Shown here: piece after piece, positions 25,725 through 34,560 of the stretch
Position numbering within the stretch: the stretch's first letter is position 1
Layout: every line of letters begins with the position of its first letter
Origin: Lacihabitans soyangensis
GTDB lineage: Bacteria; Bacteroidota; Bacteroidia; Cytophagales; Spirosomataceae
Length of the DNA stretch: 64,000 nt
Direction: 5' to 3'
NCBI RefSeq assembly: GCF_024343775.1
Contig: NZ_RJUF01000001.1
Span: 1-64,000, forward strand
Position numbers and translations under genes: made by a program
Notes under the pieces: generated by a model
Database searches by the model: none
Told to the model about the DNA's origin: nothing
What the model saw: only the letters and a program-made list of their open reading frames with translations

Positions 25725-27869
25725 CTACACCCCCAAAGGCAACTTCCTTTCTCTTTTCCCCGTCAAATTAAAAATGGCATTGCCAAGGGCTGGAGCAATA
25801 GGAGGTAGTCCTGGTTCTCCTACACCGCCAGGGCGTTCGTAGTTTTCTACGATGTGTATTTCCATTTTTGGTGTTTCGGAGTTACGAAGTACTTGGTAGT
25901 CATGGTAGTTGGACTGCACACATTGATTGTTTTCGAAGGTTATTCCGCCTTTCGTTGCTGCCTGTATACCCATTATGATGTTTCCTTCGGTTTGGGCTTT
26001 TACGTTGTCGGGGTTTACAAACATACCGCAGTCAATTACCGAAACCACTTTGTCTATCTTTATGCCGTTATCGGTTTTAGAAACAAACACACAAGCCGCA
26101 GATATCGAGTCAAAAGAACGAAATACAGCAATTCCTTTTGCTTTTCCGGCTGGAAGTGGCGTTTTATAGTCAGCTTTTTCTGCCAAAAGATTCAAAACTT
26201 TTGTAAATCTTGGGGCATTTTTCAACAAACCTAATCTAAACTCCAATGGATCTTTTTTGGCTTCGTGGGCCATTTCATCTATAAAACATTCTTGTCCCCA
26301 GCCAAAGTTAGAAGCATACACGCTTCTCCACCAAACCACTGGAATACTGGTTTTTACCCTAGAGTAAGATACTTTGTTGACTTCGAAATTATACTGGTGG
26401 TTTTCTTGGCTCAACTCACCGCTCAACCAATCGTCGGCTGTGTTAGGTCTTAAACCATTAAATACTTGACCCGCAATAGATTCACCAATGGCTTGGTGGT
26501 GGAAGGCTTTGGCTCGACCGTTTTCTATAACGCCCTGCATACGACTAAGCATGGCCGGACGATAAGGTCCTTGGGCGATGTCGTCTTCTTTGGTCCAAAG
26601 AACTTTCACTGGCTTTTTGATTTTACGCGAAATATCACAAGCTTCGTTTAAGAAATCCATGTAGGCTTTTCTACCAAACGAACCACCCAAGAGTGTTACA
26701 TTTATTTTTACTTTTTCTTCGGGAACTCCTAGATATTGAGCTACTTGGCTCAATGCTCCGTCCGGGCCTTGGATAGGTGCCCAAACTTCTACAGAGCCAT
26801 CGTCTTTTACATGAACTGTGGCATTTTCAGACTCGATAGCTGCGTGGGCAAGAAATGGTGTTTCGTAAATGGCCTCCAATTTCGTACCTGCTGACTCAAA
26901 ATGAGCATCAAAGTCTCCTTTTTCTTCCGCCCTTATGCCTGGTTTTTTGGCCGCAGTATAGGCGGCTTCAAAATATTCTGAGGTATTTTGGTTGAGATAC
27001 TTTCCACTTTCTGACTTCCAATTAACAGTCAAGGCTTTTGCCCCTTTTAGTGCTGCCCATTGGTTTTGAGCAATTACGGCCACAGCATCCACTTTGGTAT
27101 GTGGCATGGCTCTTTCTATTTTTATGACGTCTAGAACACCCACAACCTTTCTGGCAGTAGCATCATCAATTGAAGCTATAGAATCGTGAATTCTTGGCGA
27201 ATGAACTACTTTGGCGTATACCATACCTGGAATTTCAGCGTCTATTCCATAAATGGCTTTTCCAGAAACTCTATCAGGAACATCCAGACGTTTGTTGTAT
27301 TTGCCAATAATCTTAAAATCTTTCGGGTCTTTTAGTTTTGGATTTTTCGGCACTTGATAAGTTGAGGCCAAATCCGCCACTTCACCGTAGGTCACACTTT
27401 TTTGTGAGCCTTTTAAAAATATTTTTCCGGCTTCGGCGTAACAATCGGCTGCATTTACACCCCATTTTTCGGCTGCGGCTTTGATGAGCATTTCTTTAGC
27501 AGCTGCTCCAGCTTGTCTAAGCGGCATCCAAAGTCCTCTTACCGAGCTACTTCCGCCAGATTGCTGGCTTCCGTATTTGCTTCTACCGTCTGACTGTATG
27601 ATACTCACTTGATCGAGACTGACTTCTAATTCCTCAGCCAAAAGCGATGGAACAGCCTGTGTAGAGCCTTGACCCATGTCTGGTCGGCTATTCACAAGGG
27701 TGATTTTGCCCGTATTTTCAATGATTATAAACGGATTTATCTCTAAAGCCAGCGTGGCTGCCGTAAGTTTCTTGAGGGCGACATTTTTGGAAAAACCATC
27801 TATACCGATGCTCAATCCAATACCAGTCAATCCGAGGTTTTTGATGAATTCTCTTCTGTTATTTTTCAT
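25725..27869 (-). CDS. Molybdopterin-binding aldehyde/xanthine-type hydroxylase, large subunit (IorB-like)
   Basis: 714 residues. The N-terminal twin-Arg-type signal 'NRREFIKNLGLTGIGLSIG' indicates Tat export. The rest is the molybdopterin-binding subunit of the xanthine oxidase family in the isoquinoline 1-oxidoreductase beta style. Mo-cofactor motifs include 'SRPDMGQGSTQA', 'GGSSSVRG', 'GPDGALSQVAQ', 'LLGGSFGRKAYMDF' and the catalytic Glu in 'RPGGVGEPGLPPIAPA'. It partners the [2Fe-2S] subunit encoded 2 bp upstream (27872-28333). Such periplasmic pairs hydroxylate N-heterocycles or aldehydes, usually passing electrons to cytochrome c. The substrate is unknown. No FAD subunit or c-type cytochrome gene is adjacent. 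Confidence 0.93.
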   Translation of the reverse strand: MKNNRREFIKNLGLTGIGLSIGIDGFSKNVALKKLTAATLALEINPFIIIENTGKITLVNSRPDMGQGSTQAVPSLLAEELEVSLDQVSIIQSDGRSKYGSQQSGGSSSVRGLWMPLRQAGAAAKEMLIKAAAEKWGVNAADCYAEAGKIFLKGSQKSVTYGEVADLASTYQVPKNPKLKDPKDFKIIGKYNKRLDVPDRVSGKAIYGIDAEIPGMVYAKVVHSPRIHDSIASIDDATARKVVGVLDVIKIERAMPHTKVDAVAVIAQNQWAALKGAKALTVNWKSESGKYLNQNTSEYFEAAYTAAKKPGIRAEEKGDFDAHFESAGTKLEAIYETPFLAHAAIESENATVHVKDDGSVEVWAPIQGPDGALSQVAQYLGVPEEKVKINVTLLGGSFGRKAYMDFLNEACDISRKIKKPVKVLWTKEDDIAQGPYRPAMLSRMQGVIENGRAKAFHHQAIGESIAGQVFNGLRPNTADDWLSGELSQENHQYNFEVNKVSYSRVKTSIPVVWWRSVYASNFGWGQECFIDEMAHEAKKDPLEFRLGLLKNAPRFTKVLNLLAEKADYKTPLPAGKAKGIAVFRSFDSISAACVFVSKTDNGIKIDKVVSVIDCGMFVNPDNVKAQTEGNIIMGIQAATKGGITFENNQCVQSNYHDYQVLRNSETPKMEIHIVENYERPGGVGEPGLPPIAPALGNAIFNLTGKRERKLPLGV

Positions 27870-27871
27870 GA

Positions 27872-28333
27872 TTAAAGCATTTTAGAGGCGTTCTTGATGG
27901 CTTGGTTAATTCTTTGGTAAGTTCCACAACGGCACAGATTGCCTTCCATGGCGGCCAATATTTCCTCGTCATTCGGGTTTTTGTTGGTTTTCAACAATGC
28001 CACTGCAGACATTATCTGACCCGACTGACAATAGCCACATTGTGGCACTTGTTCTTCAATCCATGCCTTTTGTACTGCATGAAGAGTTGGTTCTGCAATA
28101 CCCTCTATCGTAGTAATTTTTGCTTTTTTCGATAATGCAGAAAGCGGCATTTGGCAAGAACGAATCGGCTGCCCATCAAGATGAACCGTGCAGGCACCAC
28201 ATTGGGCCATTCCACAGCCAAATTTTGTACCTTTCAAATTGGCCAAATCTCTGATAGCCCACACCAGAGGCATATCGGCCTCAGCGGTGATTTTATAGAC
28301 TTTGTTATTGATATTGAGGTTGAATACCGGCAT
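27872..28333 (-). CDS. (2Fe-2S) subunit of molybdenum hydroxylase (IorA-like)
   Basis: 153 residues, normal for this subunit. The plant-ferredoxin-type cluster is 'FGCGMAQCGACTVHLDG' with the fourth Cys in 'PIRSCQMP'. The C-terminal helical domain holds the second cluster: 'QCGYCQSGQIMSA' and 'GNLCRCGTYQRI'. It carries electrons from the Mo site of the large subunit. No signal of its own, so it is likely exported by hitch-hiking with the Tat-borne partner. First gene of a two-gene operon. Confidence 0.95.
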   Translation of the reverse strand: MPVFNLNINNKVYKITAEADMPLVWAIRDLANLKGTKFGCGMAQCGACTVHLDGQPIRSCQMPLSALSKKAKITTIEGIAEPTLHAVQKAWIEEQVPQCGYCQSGQIMSAVALLKTNKNPNDEEILAAMEGNLCRCGTYQRINQAIKNASKML

Positions 28334-28544
28334 AAAGATTGATTTTTTAGTAAAAATAAGGAAAACTTGGAAATGATAGTAATTTGTTAATGTGTTAATT
28401 TGCCAATTAGCTAATTTTACCCAGAATTAGTCAAATTTATAAGAAGTCAGGATATTCTTCTTCAAAAAACATTAACCGTTTAACAAATTGTCGAATTAAC
28501 AAATTAACCTCCTAACTTTGTAATTCTCGAATAATAAACTGCAA
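28334..28544. repeat. AT-rich spacer with TTAATTTG/TTAACAAATT repeats
   Basis: Divergent promoter region between the molybdenum hydroxylase operon and ltaE. It has the segment GTTAATGTGTTAATTTGCC near 28385 and several ATTAACAAATT-like copies at 28470-28505. The same motif type occurs between the two ssb genes (58689-58735). These are low-complexity intergenic repeats with no known role. Confidence 0.45.
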
Positions 28545-29570
28545 ATGACGATAGATTTAAGAAGCGATACGGTTACGAAACCCTCAAAAGAGATGCTGGA
28601 AGCCATGTTTTCAGCCGAAGTTGGCGACGATGTTTTTGGAGATGATCCAACAGTAAAGGCATTAGAAAACAAAGCTGCCGAAATGTTTGGGATGGAAGCT
28701 GCACTTTTCTGTACTTCTGGTACAATGACCAACCAGATTGCTTTAAAAGCTCATTTGTTCCCTGGTTCTGAGGTGATTTGTGACAAATATTCGCATATAT
28801 ATCTGTACGAAGGTGGCGGAATTGCTTCCAATGCCCAAGCTTCTGTAAAATTGATAGATGGAGATAAAGGGAGAATAACCGCTGAGCAGGTGAGGGGTGC
28901 GATTAATAACCCAGAGGATATTCATTTGCCTTTGAGTACTTTGGTTTCATTAGAAAATACCATGAACAAGGGTGGTGGTTCTATTTATGATTTTGATGAA
29001 ATTCTCAAGATAAAGGAAGTTTGTCGAGAGAAAGGTTTAAAATTTCATTTGGATGGTGCCAGACTTTTCAATGCATTGATAGAGACTTCAGAGTCGCCCA
29101 AGGATTTTGGAAGTGCTTTTGATTCCATCTCCATTTGTCTTTCCAAAGGCTTGGGTGCACCAGTGGGTTCCCTGCTTTTGGGAAATGCAGAATTTATAAA
29201 AAAATCAAGGAGAATTCGTAAGTCATTTGGTGGAGGTTGGCGTCAAGCAGGATATTTGGCTGCGGCTGGTATTTACGCCTTAGATAATAATGTAAAAAGA
29301 CTCAAGGAAGACCATGCAAATGCAAAGGCGATTGGTCAAATACTTCAAAAGTGTTCTTTTGTTAAAGAAATAATGCCGATTGATACTAATATTGTGATTT
29401 TTGAGTTAGTTGAAAATTGGACAAACACAGATTTTTTGGAGGTATTAAAACAAAATGGAGTGGGAGCGGTGGCTTTTGGTCCACAACTGGTAAGGTTCGT
29501 TACCCATTTAGATTTCAAAACCGAAGATTTGAATTTGCTCGAAAAAATATTAACCCAAATTAGTAAATAA
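28545..29570 (+). CDS. ltaE: Low-specificity L-threonine aldolase
   Basis: 341 residues. A PLP enzyme of the aspartate aminotransferase fold that cleaves threonine/allo-threonine to glycine and acetaldehyde. Motifs: 'IDLRSDTVTKPS', 'VGDDVFGDDPTV', 'LFCTSGTMTNQIALKAH', 'HLDGARLFNA' (PLP-binding Asp) and the Lys in 'ICLSKGLGAPVGS'. Normal length, all key residues present. It overlaps the next gene by one base (TAATG), so the two are co-transcribed. Confidence 0.95.
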   Translation: MTIDLRSDTVTKPSKEMLEAMFSAEVGDDVFGDDPTVKALENKAAEMFGMEAALFCTSGTMTNQIALKAHLFPGSEVICDKYSHIYLYEGGGIASNAQASVKLIDGDKGRITAEQVRGAINNPEDIHLPLSTLVSLENTMNKGGGSIYDFDEILKIKEVCREKGLKFHLDGARLFNALIETSESPKDFGSAFDSISICLSKGLGAPVGSLLLGNAEFIKKSRRIRKSFGGGWRQAGYLAAAGIYALDNNVKRLKEDHANAKAIGQILQKCSFVKEIMPIDTNIVIFELVENWTNTDFLEVLKQNGVGAVAFGPQLVRFVTHLDFKTEDLNLLEKILTQISK

Positions 29571-30337
29571 TGCGTTTTTTAGTTTTCTTATTCTTTTTAA
29601 TTCTCTCTATTTCAGGGTTTTCACAGCAAAAAAACGCCATAAAATTTAATGTTGCAGGACCACTTACCCAGACCTACTCTTTGCAATATGAGCGGATGCT
29701 GACCAACAAAATTTCATTTAACAATACTTTTTTTTATCGCCAAAAATCATTGATTCCATTTGGAGTAGCTGTTGATACCTTGGCAAAACGTTATGGAGTT
29801 GGATTGACCGGTATAAAATTCAAGTATATTTTCATGAACGAAGCCAGAGTTGGCGTAAGAGGCTACGCTCCAGAACTTCGGTTTTATCTGGGAAATAAGA
29901 AAAACAGACCCTTTGTGGCACTTTTTGGTCAGTATGAAGACTTTGACATGGCCGTTCCGGCTTCTTTGTCTGTGTTATACAAAGGTTTGATTGTAGATGT
30001 AAAAACACCTGTAAACTTTACTTTTAACACACTTTCGGGCGGATTGTTGATTGGCAAACAATGGAAATGGAACAGAATGGGAGTGGATTTGGTGGTTATT
30101 GGGCCACATTTTGGAAAAGCCAAAGCGTTTTATGCTGTTGCTCAAACAGAGTTACTCTCAAAACTTTCAGAGGACGAAAAAGTATACCTGAAGGAAAAAA
30201 TAACAGAGCGTTTTGGACTTTCTGGAGAATATTTCGCCTTGGATATTGCTGGCGAAAAAGCTGAAATTAAATCAGTAAAGCCCGTTCCTTATTTGGGAAT
30301 TAGGGGTCTAGGCGTGAATTTGAGTTATAGTTTTTAG
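29570..30337 (+). CDS. Outer-membrane beta-barrel-like protein, unknown
   Basis: 255 residues. The signal peptide is 'FLILSISGFSQQ'. The mature part alternates hydrophobic and polar residues with Tyr/Phe-rich strands ('YSLQYERMLTNKISFNNTF', 'GVRGYAPELRFYLGN') and ends 'GVNLSYSF', an outer-membrane-type C-terminal Phe. This resembles the DUF3575-like small barrel proteins of Bacteroidota. The start overlaps the stop of the threonine aldolase gene (TAATG), so it is translationally coupled, although no functional link is evident. Confidence 0.75.
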   Translation: MRFLVFLFFLILSISGFSQQKNAIKFNVAGPLTQTYSLQYERMLTNKISFNNTFFYRQKSLIPFGVAVDTLAKRYGVGLTGIKFKYIFMNEARVGVRGYAPELRFYLGNKKNRPFVALFGQYEDFDMAVPASLSVLYKGLIVDVKTPVNFTFNTLSGGLLIGKQWKWNRMGVDLVVIGPHFGKAKAFYAVAQTELLSKLSEDEKVYLKEKITERFGLSGEYFALDIAGEKAEIKSVKPVPYLGIRGLGVNLSYSF

Positions 30338-30338
30338 T

Positions 30339-31616
30339 CTAAATAACCCTTTTCAATTTAAAATAACAGAATTTCAATTCCCCATTCCTTCTCACGAATA
30401 GTTCTATTTCTGTACCTTCTTTTTTGCTGAGGTTTTTGTATATGTCGTTTATATTCAATTCCTTAAAGTGCTTGTTGTTCATGAAAATGATTTGATCATT
30501 TTCTTTGATTCCGGCTAGGTCTGCTTGTGAACCAGGCGTTATGAAAGTGACCACATATTCATTGAATCCGTCGCCTTTGGCCCTCACCTCCATGCCGCTC
30601 ATGTCGTGTTCAAAGGTCTCTCGGTATTTACTTTTTAAGGGTTTTAGCATGAGGTAACCATCTCTATAGTTGAACGTTATCACAAATCTTCTCAAAAACT
30701 CTCCACCAATACTCCCTTGTCTGCCGTCAAAGTCCTCATTGAATTTTAGACTAAATGATAAACTATCTGGAAACGAAGCTAAAACGTCATTAAACTCGTA
30801 TTTGCCAATTCTGAATTTCTCAATTCGGCCGATATGACCGTCAATGCTTCCATTTAAACCTCTACCCAAGTTGGCTCTGATGACCTTGTCTGGCAAATGA
30901 ATGGGTGAGTTATCTTGCGTGTTGAGCAACAAGGCATGGCCAGCACCGGTGTCAATTACCAAGCGAAGTTTTGTGAAGTCATTGTCGTCATTTTGAGCCA
31001 ATTCTATGGCTTCTATGTAGGGTTTCGATTGCGTTACCACCAAAGGATATTTCTCACCCATAGACTTTTTAGGCTTAAATTTATCGTGATTTCTAAGATA
31101 TAACTCCCTCGAGCCAAAGTCAATCGTCACCACAAATCGTTCGAACAAATCATGACCAAAAATACCGTGGATAGGAATGCCCATGTACTCGGAGAGTTTC
31201 AAAATGTCATCTTCGAGTACTACCAAGTTTTGTCTATCGGCCTTCACAAATCCCAAATCTATGGTATGTCCTATAGAAACATTGGCGTTGATGTAATCTT
31301 TTTCGCCAGCACCATTAATGCGTACTTGTCTGCTAAAATCTAAATTGAGTTTTTTGGCCATGCTAGGGTCCGTTATAATAAACGAACTCACACCGGTGTC
31401 AAGAATAAAGTTTAGTGTGTCTGATTTGTTGATTCTGACTTTGACAACTATGAGGTTGGAATACAACTCGAACTTGATCTTTGCTGTTTTTTGCCTAATT
31501 CCCTTAAAATAAAACCCAAACTTATCCGAATCTCTCTTTTTTTGAGCCTCAATATGATTGAATACCCCGCCAAAGAAAAGAAAAAATAATAACAGAACTG
31601 GGATTCTATTTTTCAT
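30339..31616 (-). CDS. Retropepsin-like aspartyl protease with PDZ domain
   Basis: 425 residues from the ATG at 31616. It is chosen because this start gives a signal peptide ('IPVLLLFFLFFGGVFNHIEA'); extending to 31739 adds 41 unlikely residues. Two aspartyl protease motifs are visible: 'FILDTGVSSFIIT' and 'LVIDTGAGHALLL', each with hydrophobic-D-T-G. The C-terminal ~90 residues form a PDZ domain ('YVVTFITPGSQADLAGIKENDQI'). It is probably periplasmic, acting on peptides or proteins. Converges with 29570-30337. Confidence 0.92.
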   Translation of the reverse strand: MKNRIPVLLLFFLFFGGVFNHIEAQKKRDSDKFGFYFKGIRQKTAKIKFELYSNLIVVKVRINKSDTLNFILDTGVSSFIITDPSMAKKLNLDFSRQVRINGAGEKDYINANVSIGHTIDLGFVKADRQNLVVLEDDILKLSEYMGIPIHGIFGHDLFERFVVTIDFGSRELYLRNHDKFKPKKSMGEKYPLVVTQSKPYIEAIELAQNDDNDFTKLRLVIDTGAGHALLLNTQDNSPIHLPDKVIRANLGRGLNGSIDGHIGRIEKFRIGKYEFNDVLASFPDSLSFSLKFNEDFDGRQGSIGGEFLRRFVITFNYRDGYLMLKPLKSKYRETFEHDMSGMEVRAKGDGFNEYVVTFITPGSQADLAGIKENDQIIFMNNKHFKELNINDIYKNLSKKEGTEIELFVRRNGELKFCYFKLKRVI

Positions 31617-31832
31617 TTTTTTATTTGAAAAATACCATATAATATTAGAAAAACAAAAGGAATCCGCTAAAAGTTTAGCATTATTCAAATCTTCTTTGAA
31701 TATAGTTGAGAAAAGGCCGATAAATGTGGAATTTTGCAAATAAAACGGAGCTAAATTTAAAGCTAAGGTTTCAATCCCACATCAATCAAAACAATTAGAG
31801 GGTCTTACGACCTAGCGGTAAATTAAAAAAAT

Positions 31833-32867
31833 ATGAAACAGGATTTAAGAAAGCTTGGTTTGGAACAACTCAAAGATTGGCTCAAGGAGAAAGGTGAGCC
31901 GGCCTTCAGAGCCAAGCAAATAATGGAATGGATTTGGCAAAAGTCTGTAACAGATATACAGGCCATGAGCAATCTTTCTAAAAATCTTCGTGAAACTTTA
32001 TCGATCGAATTCGTAATAAATCCTGTAACTGTTTACAAATCACAGTATTCTGACGACGGTACGATAAAATCGGGCTTTAGACTTTATGATAAACACTTGG
32101 TAGAAGGGGTTTTGATTCCAACCGAAACTCGAATGACGGCCTGTATTTCTTCTCAAGTGGGTTGCTCCCTGACGTGTAAATTTTGTGCTACGGGATACAT
32201 GAAACGTGAGCGAAATTTGGATGCTGCGGAAATTTATGATCAGGTAATTTTGATAAAAAATCAAGCAGAGGAAAGATTTAACCAACCCCTGACCAATATT
32301 GTGTATATGGGTATGGGCGAGCCACTTCTAAATTACCAAGCGGTGTTGGAGTCGGTAGAAAAAATTACTTCGCCACAGGGTTTAAATTGGTCCCCAAAAC
32401 GTATTACGGTTTCTACTGCGGGCATAGCCAAAATGATCAAAAAACTGGGCGATGATGGCGTGAAATTCAATCTGGCTTTGTCACTTCATGCGGCAAATGA
32501 TGAAAAACGCAACACCATTATGCCTATCAATGAGTCAAATAGCATAAAGAATTTAACAGAGGCCTTAACTTATTTTTACAAAAAAACTGGCAACAAAATC
32601 ACGTTTGAATATATAGTTTTTAATGGCTTTAACGATACTATTGAGGATGCCAAGGATTTGCTAAAATTCTGTAAAAGAGTGCCTTCTAAGGTCAATATTA
32701 TTGAATATAACCCTATCAACGAGGCAGACTTTAGAAACGCTGAAGCCGATGCCATAGAGAAATTTGCTAAGTACTTGGAGAACAATGGCGTAACCGTAAA
32801 CATCCGTAGAAGTAGAGGAAAAGACATAGATGCTGCTTGTGGTCAGTTGGCTATCAAGGAAAATTAA
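31833..32867 (+). CDS. rlmN: 23S rRNA (A2503-C2)/tRNA (A37-C2) methyltransferase RlmN
   Basis: 344 residues. Radical SAM methylase that adds a methyl group to C2 of A2503 in 23S rRNA and A37 in some tRNAs. Radical SAM motif CSLTCKFC (CxxxCxxC, about 110-117). 'GMGEPLLNY' binds SAM. The methylated Cys lies in 'ACGQLAIK' at the C-terminus, and the second catalytic Cys is in 'QVGC'. Normal length with all catalytic residues. Confidence 0.97.
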   Translation: MKQDLRKLGLEQLKDWLKEKGEPAFRAKQIMEWIWQKSVTDIQAMSNLSKNLRETLSIEFVINPVTVYKSQYSDDGTIKSGFRLYDKHLVEGVLIPTETRMTACISSQVGCSLTCKFCATGYMKRERNLDAAEIYDQVILIKNQAEERFNQPLTNIVYMGMGEPLLNYQAVLESVEKITSPQGLNWSPKRITVSTAGIAKMIKKLGDDGVKFNLALSLHAANDEKRNTIMPINESNSIKNLTEALTYFYKKTGNKITFEYIVFNGFNDTIEDAKDLLKFCKRVPSKVNIIEYNPINEADFRNAEADAIEKFAKYLENNGVTVNIRRSRGKDIDAACGQLAIKEN

Positions 32868-32904
32868 CAATTTGGTAACATTGGATGTGGATAACTTTTA
32901 TGTC

Positions 32905-32926
32905 AGGTCAAAATTAATTCTGACCT
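32905..32926. promoter_or_regulatory. 22-bp near-perfect palindrome upstream of the phosphate transporter
   Basis: AGGTCA at 32905-32910, palindromic AATTAATT at the centre, and TGACCT at 32921-32926. Only one base pair in each half breaks the dyad. It sits 48 bp upstream of the PiT start in the rlmN-PiT gap and has no T-tract, so it is better explained as an operator than a terminator. Confidence 0.5.
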
Positions 32927-32973
32927 TTGTGGCACCAATGTGAATCAGAATCTAAAACTAAAATTTAATTATT

Positions 32974-34392
32974 ATGTTTGGTCTAGAAAATGACGTTTTT
33001 TTTCTTCTATTTTTTGCCCTTTTTGCAGCTTGTGTTTTCGAATTTATCAACGGTTTTCATGATACAGCCAATGCGGTAGCCACAGTAATCTATACCAACT
33101 CTCTCAAACCCACTCAAGCGGTTGTTTATTCCGGAATCCTCAATTTTATAGGTGTTATCACTGGTGGAGTAGGTGTTGGTATGAGCATCGTAAATTTACT
33201 CCCTGTAGAGTTACTAATCGACCAAGATGTTTATCATTCCCTCGCCATGGTGATGGCCATGTTATTCAGTGCTATTATCTGGAACTTTGGTACTTGGTAT
33301 TTCGGTCTGCCATCGTCAAGTTCTCATACGCTTATTGGAGCTATCATGGGTGTGGGTTTAGGATATGCCCTGCTTCCTGAAAATCAAACAGGTGCAGCAG
33401 CCATTAACTGGGACAAAGTGAAAGATATTTTTACAGGACTTTTGATGGCACCTGTCTTGGGTTTTGCACTTGCTATCTTCTTGATGTTCATTTTAAGACG
33501 TACTGTTAATAAAAACGTACGTGACCAAATATTTTCAGAGCCAAAGAAAAATCAAGCACCACCAAATTGGATCAGAGGCACCTTGATTACCACTTGTGGT
33601 TTGGTGAGCTTTTTCCATGGTAAAAACGACGGTCAGAAAGGAATTGGTTTGATGATGTTGATTTTAATTGGTGTTTTGCCTTCGTATTTTGCCATAACAA
33701 GTGCGAAAAAATTGAAAGATATTCAGCCAGACTTGGTGAAAATTGAGACAATAGTTAACAAAATCGATACAGTAGGATTGGGTGTTTCTGAAATGAAACA
33801 TATCAACGACATCAAATCTAACATTACTTTTTTACATCCAGTTGTTAATCAGACCTCAGCTGATACTTCTTCCAAACTTCATTTGCGTGGAGCCATCCTG
33901 AAGGTGGCTAGCAATGCTAAAAAACTCTTGACCGACGAAAGTGTGAGTATGAGTGCTGCGGACAGAGAAACATTGACCAATTTGGCCACAAAAGAAGAAA
34001 AAGGTATCAGACGTGCCACTGACTTTGCTCCGTTTTGGGTGATTATGCTTATTTCTCTTTCACTGGGATTAGGTACTATGATTGGCTGGAAAAGAATTGT
34101 GGTAACAGTAGGTGAGAAAATCGGAAAGTCGCATTTAACCTATGCTCAAGGAGCTTCTGCCGAACTTGTTGCAGCTGTAACCATCGGTTTGGCCTCAGGG
34201 TTTAAGCTCCCAGTTAGTACTACGCACACGTTATCATCAGGTATTGCGGGTTCTATGGTGGCGTCAAAAGGTATCAAAAACCTTCAAGCAGGTACCATAA
34301 AAAATATTGCCATAGCTTGGGTGCTTACCTTGCCTGTTTCTATGATGTTATCGGCAGGCTTATTTCTTTTGTTTAGATTCTTTGTGTCTTAA
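32974..34392 (+). CDS. pitA: Low-affinity inorganic phosphate transporter (PiT family)
   Basis: 472 residues with about ten membrane segments. The two PiT signatures are present: 'FINGFHDTANAVAT' near the N-terminus and the inverted repeat partner 'GFKLPVSTTHTLSSG' near the C-terminus, plus 'GLPSSSSHTLIGA'. A long central cytoplasmic loop (about 225-340) separates the two halves. It moves phosphate, probably as a metal-phosphate or cation symport, across the inner membrane. A palindrome at 32905-32926 may control it. No PhoU-like (DUF47) gene is adjacent, which is unusual for the family. Confidence 0.94.
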   Translation: MFGLENDVFFLLFFALFAACVFEFINGFHDTANAVATVIYTNSLKPTQAVVYSGILNFIGVITGGVGVGMSIVNLLPVELLIDQDVYHSLAMVMAMLFSAIIWNFGTWYFGLPSSSSHTLIGAIMGVGLGYALLPENQTGAAAINWDKVKDIFTGLLMAPVLGFALAIFLMFILRRTVNKNVRDQIFSEPKKNQAPPNWIRGTLITTCGLVSFFHGKNDGQKGIGLMMLILIGVLPSYFAITSAKKLKDIQPDLVKIETIVNKIDTVGLGVSEMKHINDIKSNITFLHPVVNQTSADTSSKLHLRGAILKVASNAKKLLTDESVSMSAADRETLTNLATKEEKGIRRATDFAPFWVIMLISLSLGLGTMIGWKRIVVTVGEKIGKSHLTYAQGASAELVAAVTIGLASGFKLPVSTTHTLSSGIAGSMVASKGIKNLQAGTIKNIAIAWVLTLPVSMMLSAGLFLLFRFFVS

Positions 34393-34416
34393 AATATTAC
34401 ATGGTCTGGAATAATG

Positions 34417-34443
34417 AAGTGGCTCTAAGGGGTCACTTTTTTT
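34417..34443 (+). terminator. Terminator after phosphate transporter
   Basis: AAGTGGCTC (34417-34425) pairs with GGGTCACTT (34430-34438) through G-U and Watson-Crick pairs around TAAG, followed by a T-run. Confidence 0.75.
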
Positions 34444-34560
34444 ATGACCAAAATTCGGGTTTTTAAGGGGGATTTAGGCTTTTTAAATTTTTTTGAAGTA
34501 AATGTCTTTGTAAATTAAAAACGGCTTAGCATCTTTTCGGAAAATTTGATTTTGTAAGCA

